A DNA stretch of 64,000 nucleotides from Elephas maximus indicus (Eukaryota > Chordata > Mammalia > Proboscidea > Elephantidae). How positions within the stretch are numbered: the first letter of the stretch is position 1; each line of letters begins with the position of its first letter. The stretch lies in contig NC_064839.1 in assembly GCF_024166365.1 (NCBI RefSeq), positions 14,556,878 through 14,620,877 of the forward strand. The letters run 5' to 3'. The translations under genes were made by a program, and so were the position numbers. The notes under the pieces are model-generated. The model had not been told where the DNA came from and made no database searches. It saw only the letters and a list, made by a program, of their open reading frames with translations. Shown one piece after another: positions 58,985 through 64,000 of this stretch.

Positions 58985-60550
58985 CATGCCCCCTAAAATG
59001 ATACCCTATTAGGCCAAGGCAATTCAGTGGTGAAAGGCAAGTCTGTTCAACAAATGGTGCTAGAACACCTAGATACCTGTATATGGATAAAGCTGCACAC
59101 CAGCCCTTATCGCACACCAAATACAAAAGCTAACTCAAATGCACTACACTTAAATGTAAAAGCTACAACTATGTAAAACATCTTGAAGGAAACAGAAGGA
59201 AATCTTTGCAACACTGGGGTAAGTAAAGATTTCTAAGATACAAAAAACATACGCCAGAAAAGAAAAGTTCATAAACTGGACTTTATTAAAATTTTAAATG
59301 TTTACTATTTGAAAGATACAGTTAAGAAAATGAAAAGGCAAGCCACAGAATGGGAGAAAATATTTGCAATACATGTATTTGACAAAGGACTTTATCCAGA
59401 ATATATTTAAAGAAAAAAAAAAACTTACAACTCAATAATAAGACAATGCAATTGAAAAAAAAATAGCAAAAGATTTGAACAGACCTTTCACAAAGGAAGA
59501 CAGGTAAATAGTCTATGAGTCCATAAAAAGCCCTTCAACATCACTAAATGCAAATGAAAGCCAGGAATGACAAAACCAAAAGGACAAAGAACAGTTCAGT
59601 GGACGCTAGGAGGGAGGGCTAGGGGAAGGGGAGGACTACAGGGGCAGGAGACAATACTTTGGGTAAAGGAGATACTCTACTGTAGTGGTTGTGTGACTAT
59701 GTGTTTGTCAAAACTCATAAAACTTTATGCTAAATTAAAGAGTTGATTTTACTGTATGTAAATTATACTTCAAAAAACAAGAAGAAAAAAAAAAACCCAC
59801 AATGAAATACCACTGCACACTCAAAAGAATGGCTAAAGTCAAGGATGCAGAGCAACTAGAACACTCAAATACTGCTGGTGGGAATACAAAATGGTACCAC
59901 TTTGGAAAATGGGCAGTTCCTTATAAACTGGCAGTTTTTTAATAAAGTTTAACGTTGACTTACCATATTACCCAGCAATTTCACTCCTGAGGAAAACTAC
60001 ACACACAAAATAGCTTTACTGACAAAGCCAAAAACTAGACTCCTCAAATGTCTACCAACAGATGAATGGATAAACAAATTATGGTATACCCATTCAATGA
60101 ACTACTACTCAGCAATAAAAACAAATGACATACTGATATAACAACTTGAGTCTTAAAGACATTATGCTGAGTGAAAACAGCAAGACACAAAGTATATATT
60201 GTATATGTTCCTTGGAAACTCTACGGGGCAGTTATACTCTGTTTTATAGGGTCGCTATTTTTTTATGAGTCAGAATCGACTTGACAGCAATGGGTTTGGT
60301 TTGGTATGATTCCATTAATGTAAAATTTCAGAAAGTACAAACTAATCTATAATGATTAGGTAATAGGATAGGGGATGGAAGGAGAAATGAACTGCCAAGG
60401 AGCACAAAAAAAAACTTTTAGGGGAGAGGGAAATGGCCTATTATCTTGATTATGGTAATGATCTGAAGGGTTTACACATCTGTCAAAACTTGTATATTTT
60501 AAATTGGTATAGTTTATTTTTGTAAATTATACTTCAATAAAGGTATTTAA
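58985..60550 (+). mobile_element. Old L1 ORF2 fragment and 3' end
   Basis: Plus-strand L1 sequence (tcaacaaatggtgctagaac, tgctggtgggaatacaaaat, then a 3' end with aattatacttcaataaag). A short AfroSINE tail is inserted at 60208-60303. It lies in ANKRD27 intronic sequence upstream of exon a. Confidence 0.75.
60208..60303 (+). mobile_element. AfroSINE 3' fragment
   Basis: gttccttggaaactctacgg to cagaatcgacttgacagcaa; 5'-truncated, with a t-rich insertion in the tail. Confidence 0.85.
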
Positions 60551-61984
60551 AAAAAAAACTCCAGACACACTGGGCCAGAGAAGATGGGACCGGGTCGTGC
60601 GGGGTGGGGGGGTGGGGGGTTTTAATTTAATTTAATCATGGGACACAAGGACATTAAGCAATTTAGTATCTTTTTGAGAAATTACAAAAAGAGAAAATAA
60701 GTGGTTTTAAAAGAACAGGAGGCATAAGACTTTATCCAATAAATTCAACAGGTATTCTAATGCATAATTCAACTTCTTGTTAGAACCAGTGAGCTATGAG
60801 GTGGGGATGGAGAGGGAGTCAGAAATGGCAAAAAGAACAATTACAGAGCCACACAGTAGCCACCTCTAGCCACACACAGTCATTGACCTGGCTTTGATAC
60901 TCACAGCAGCCCACTGAGGGGAAGTCACTTTTTGTACTCCATGTATCCAGCAGCAGGGAGACAGAACCAGAGCTGCAAAGGCCCAATATACACCCTTACA
61001 ACTGAAAAGCTACATGTGAGTGAAAATGTCACCCCTTTTTAATATTCTTGGCTTAGAGTCATCCACAGTGAAGCTTGTTTTTAATAAGGCTGTATTATCT
61101 GGCAACAAAAAGGATAACGATTCTGTATATTCTGTAAAGTCAAACGAATTTTCCTAACACGGGACCTGCCCATCTAGAGTCAGACAGAGAACATCTGCGT
61201 GCATACTATGTACACTTTTAAAGTTCTTCACAATTATTTACAACAACCTCACAGAGATCTCCCATTTTTAGGAAACTGAAGCACAGAGAAATAATTTGCC
61301 CAAGGTTACTGAGTTAACAAATGGCGAGGATGATTCGAATTTGAACTCAAAAACTGGCCCAGAGACTTCATGCTCAACTTCCTGCAGTCCCCATTACAAA
61401 ACACTAGGACAATTTCCTCCAAATAAAAGCTCAGAGATTACTAATCTGTACCGTATGACATCATTTTGGTAAAACAGATGTATAGATGAATTATTGATAA
61501 AATAAAAACTAGATTTTTACATATATAATGGTTAACATATGATACATATTAAATAAAGTTTATATGTACAAAAATATACCAGTTAACAGTGGTTACTTCT
61601 AGGAAATACTCATTACTCAGGGGGTGGGGAATTTTTTCTATTTTATATACTTCTGCACCATTTGAATTTTTGGCAATATGCATGAGCATGGCCCATGTGT
61701 GTTTTTGTTTAAGTCATATCCAACCAGTACTTTCTCCTACAAAAAGTAGTCCCCTGGAGAGACCACTGTAGTGCTCAGAGCAGCTCTGGAGTGCTTCTTA
61801 GAGAGCTTGGAGAGCTTCTTAGAAGCCATGTAAGACCATCAGTCCCAGGACTTGAGTCACATCCTCTCAACCAAAAATAAATACACAAAGCACTATTACC
61901 TTGATCACCCACCTTCTTCATTAAATTTGGCTCTGGCTATTTCCTGTAATCAAATCACTTAAGACCTTAAAAACTATGTGCTCC
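60551..61984. other. Unassigned intronic sequence with one MIR
   Basis: A G-rich stretch (ggggtggggggg) lies at about 60600. A MIR-like segment is at about 61215-61400 (gaaactgaagcacagagaaa). No ANKRD27 exon recognised. Confidence 0.5.
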
Positions 61985-62564
61985 AACCATGTATAAAAAA
62001 AATTACACAACACTATGAAGTGGATTTATTCCAGGTATACAAGGCTGACTACAACATTTGAGAATCAATGTCATCTACCACATCGACAGGCTAAGGAAAA
62101 ATCACATAATCATATCAACTAATGTAGAAAAAGCATTCAACAATAACTAACACCCATTCAAAATAAAACATCTCAGCAAGTTTAGAATAGAGAAGAATCA
62201 ACTAGATAAACAGCATCTACAAAAAACCACAGCTAACCTGATACTTAATGGTGAAAGAATGAAGGCTTTCCTCCTAAGATCAGGAATAAGGGAAGGCTAT
62301 CCACTTAACCACTATTATTCAACATAGTGCTGGAAGCTCTAACCACTGTAATAAGGCAAGAAAAACAAATATAAGGCATACAGGTTGGAATGGAAGAACT
62401 AATACTGTCCTTAATTGCAGATGACATGATTATATAGAAAATCCCAAGGAATATAAAAAAAACTTCTAAAACTCTTGTGGGAGTTCACTAAGATCACTGG
62501 ATAAAAGATTCACATGCAAAAATCAATCACATTTTTATATACTAGCAATGGCTATGTGGAAACT

Positions 62565-62722
62565 GTCATGGCGTAGTGATTAAGAGCTACAGCAGCTAAC
62601 CAAGAGGCTGGCAGTTTGAATACACCAGGCACTCCTTGGAAGCCGTATGGGGCAGTTCTACTCTGTCCTACAGGGTCGCTATGAGTCAGAATCAACTCAA
62701 CGGTAACAGGTTTGATTTCCGT
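62565..62722 (+). mobile_element. AfroSINE nested in L1
   Basis: Head aactgtcatggcgtagtgat to the tail cgctatgagtcagaatcaac. Flanks ggctatg (62549-62555) and ggctacg (62733-62739) may be a diverged target duplication. Confidence 0.9.
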
Positions 62723-62910
62723 CTTTTTTTAATGGCTACGCAGACATCAAAATTAAAGACAGTATCATTTACAATCTCTCAAAAAACAAAGTAAAATACT
62801 TACGCATACACTTAACAAAACATACAGAAGGTGTATGCTGAAAATTATAAAATGTTGATAAATGAAATCAAAGAAGGTCTAAAATGTCAATTCTTTCCAA
62901 ATCATTTATT

Positions 62911-63138
62911 ATTGTTGTTGTTAGGTGACGCTGAGTTGGTTCCGACTCATAGCGACCCTATGCACAACAGAACGAAACACTGCCTGGTCCTGTGCCATCC
63001 TCACAAATTTTGCTATGCTTGAGCCCATTGTTGCAGCCACTGTGTCAATCCACCTCATTGAGGGTCTTCCTCTTTTTTGCTGACCCTCTACTTTACCAAG
63101 CATGATGTCCTTCTCCTGGAGAAGGAACTGATCCTTCC
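62911..63138 (-). mobile_element. RTE 3' end fragment nested in L1
   Basis: Inverted tail (ttgttgttgttaggtgac) followed by about 200 bp of the RTE 3' end and C-terminal coding. 5'-truncated. Confidence 0.88.
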
Positions 63139-63790
63139 TGATAAAAGCGACAATACCAAATGCTGCTGAGGAAGTGGAGAAATTGGGTCATTCGTACACT
63201 AATGGTAGGAATGTAAAATGGTATAGCCACTCTGAGAAACAGTTTGGAAGGTTATTGTAAAACTAAATATACAATTACCATATGACCCAGCAACTGCACT
63301 CTTGGGCATTTATCCCAGAGAAATGAAAACTTACGTTTTCCAAAAAAAAAAAAAAGTACATGAATGTTCACAGCAACCTCCTTAGTAATATTCCAAAACC
63401 AGAAACAACTCATGTCCTTCAACAGGTGAATGGTTAAACAAACTGTAGTATATGTATATCATGACTGCTCAGCAATAAAGGAATGGACCATTAATTACAT
63501 GCAACTTGGAATCACGCTGAGTTAAAAAAGCTAACCCAAAAAGATTACACTGTATGATTACATTTATATAACACTTTTGAAATGACAAAATTATAGACAT
63601 GTAGAACTGACTAGTAATTGCTAAGGGTTAAGGATGAGGGAAGCATAAGTAGGGATGAAGGGAAGAGAGATGGATATGGCTTTAAAAGGGCAACATGAGT
63701 GATTCTTAACTCTTATGGTGACAGAACTGTTCTGTATCTTGAATGGGGTGGGGAATACAGAAACCTACACATGTGACAGAACTGTACAGA

Positions 63791-64000
63791 ACTAAATACA
63801 CACATACAAATGAGTACAAATGGAGACAGCCCAAGAAGGCAGCTTAGTTTACACACACCGTGCCATTCCCCTACAGCAAAAAACTGAGAAACCAAGTGAA
63901 ACAGATACAGATGACAATCTGGGAACCCAGAACAGCAAACAAAAGGATGAAGAATTACAACACTGAAGGGAAGGAGAAATTGAATGAAAACAGAGAATGA
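63791..64000. other. No feature recognised
   Basis: A-rich sequence up to the window edge. Confidence 0.5.

Larger units (their letters stand above)
61985..63790 (+). mobile_element. L1 ORF2 fragments and 3' end, interrupted
   Basis: Plus-strand L1 reverse-transcriptase region (ggaataagggaaggctatcc at 62283), then C-terminal and 3' UTR parts at 63150-63790. It is interrupted by an AfroSINE and an RTE tail. No intact frame. Confidence 0.75.

Overview
The window is nuclear DNA of an afrotherian mammal, most likely an elephant. Two kinds of evidence support this. First, it is saturated with the afrotherian tRNA-derived AfroSINE and its RTE-type LINE partner (GDWN endonuclease and YADD reverse transcriptase motifs, CAACAACAAC tail), together with L1 copies, MaLR-like LTRs and old MIRs. 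Second, it carries two intron-split mammalian genes in the order seen at human 19q13.11: PDCD5 on the plus strand and the 3' part of ANKRD27 (VARP) on the minus strand, tail to tail.

Layout. From 1 to 36 kb I find no recognisable protein-coding gene. This stretch is nested retroelements (RTE at 1-2.4, 9.3-10.6, 22.4-23.8, 26.5-29.8, 32.4 and 34.6-36.0 kb; L1 at 8.5-19.7 and 31.6-35.6 kb; about a dozen AfroSINEs), some unassigned single-copy-looking sequence (12-13, 20-22 and 24-26 kb), and an orphan CpG-rich block at 5.8-7.1 kb with a TATA-like box and a YY1-type motif. A CpG island at 36.2-37.0 kb holds the PDCD5 promoter. PDCD5 occupies 36,555-47,484 in six coding exons that join to an uninterrupted 125-residue protein. 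Its third intron hosts a nearly full-length antisense RTE. ANKRD27 then runs leftwards from 58.8 kb to about 51 kb in seven recognisable coding exons: three exons of the second ankyrin block, a linker, and a less conserved C-terminal tail. Its remaining 5' exons lie beyond the right edge. The far right (59-64 kb) is L1, AfroSINE and RTE debris.

The most unusual observations are in the ANKRD27 tail. The exon at 53.4 kb stays in frame only if it uses a 3' splice site whose AG lies in a retroelement target-site duplication and whose pyrimidine tract is the AfroSINE tail. The last exon carries an apparent frameshift that moves the stop about 39 codons upstream. The intron between these two exons contains a CpG island with eight perfect 19-bp tandem repeats. 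Among the mobile elements, there are two sites where two elements sit side by side with three copies of one target sequence, several RTE copies that are internally deleted but keep both ends or the 3' end, a composite tRNA-Gly/RTE SINE, an RTE with a twin-priming-type inversion, and LTRs and SINE/RTE elements nested in both orders, implying overlapping periods of activity.

All family and gene names come from reading the sequence and from remembered family features. No database search was run, and element boundaries are approximate unless target-site duplications are cited.
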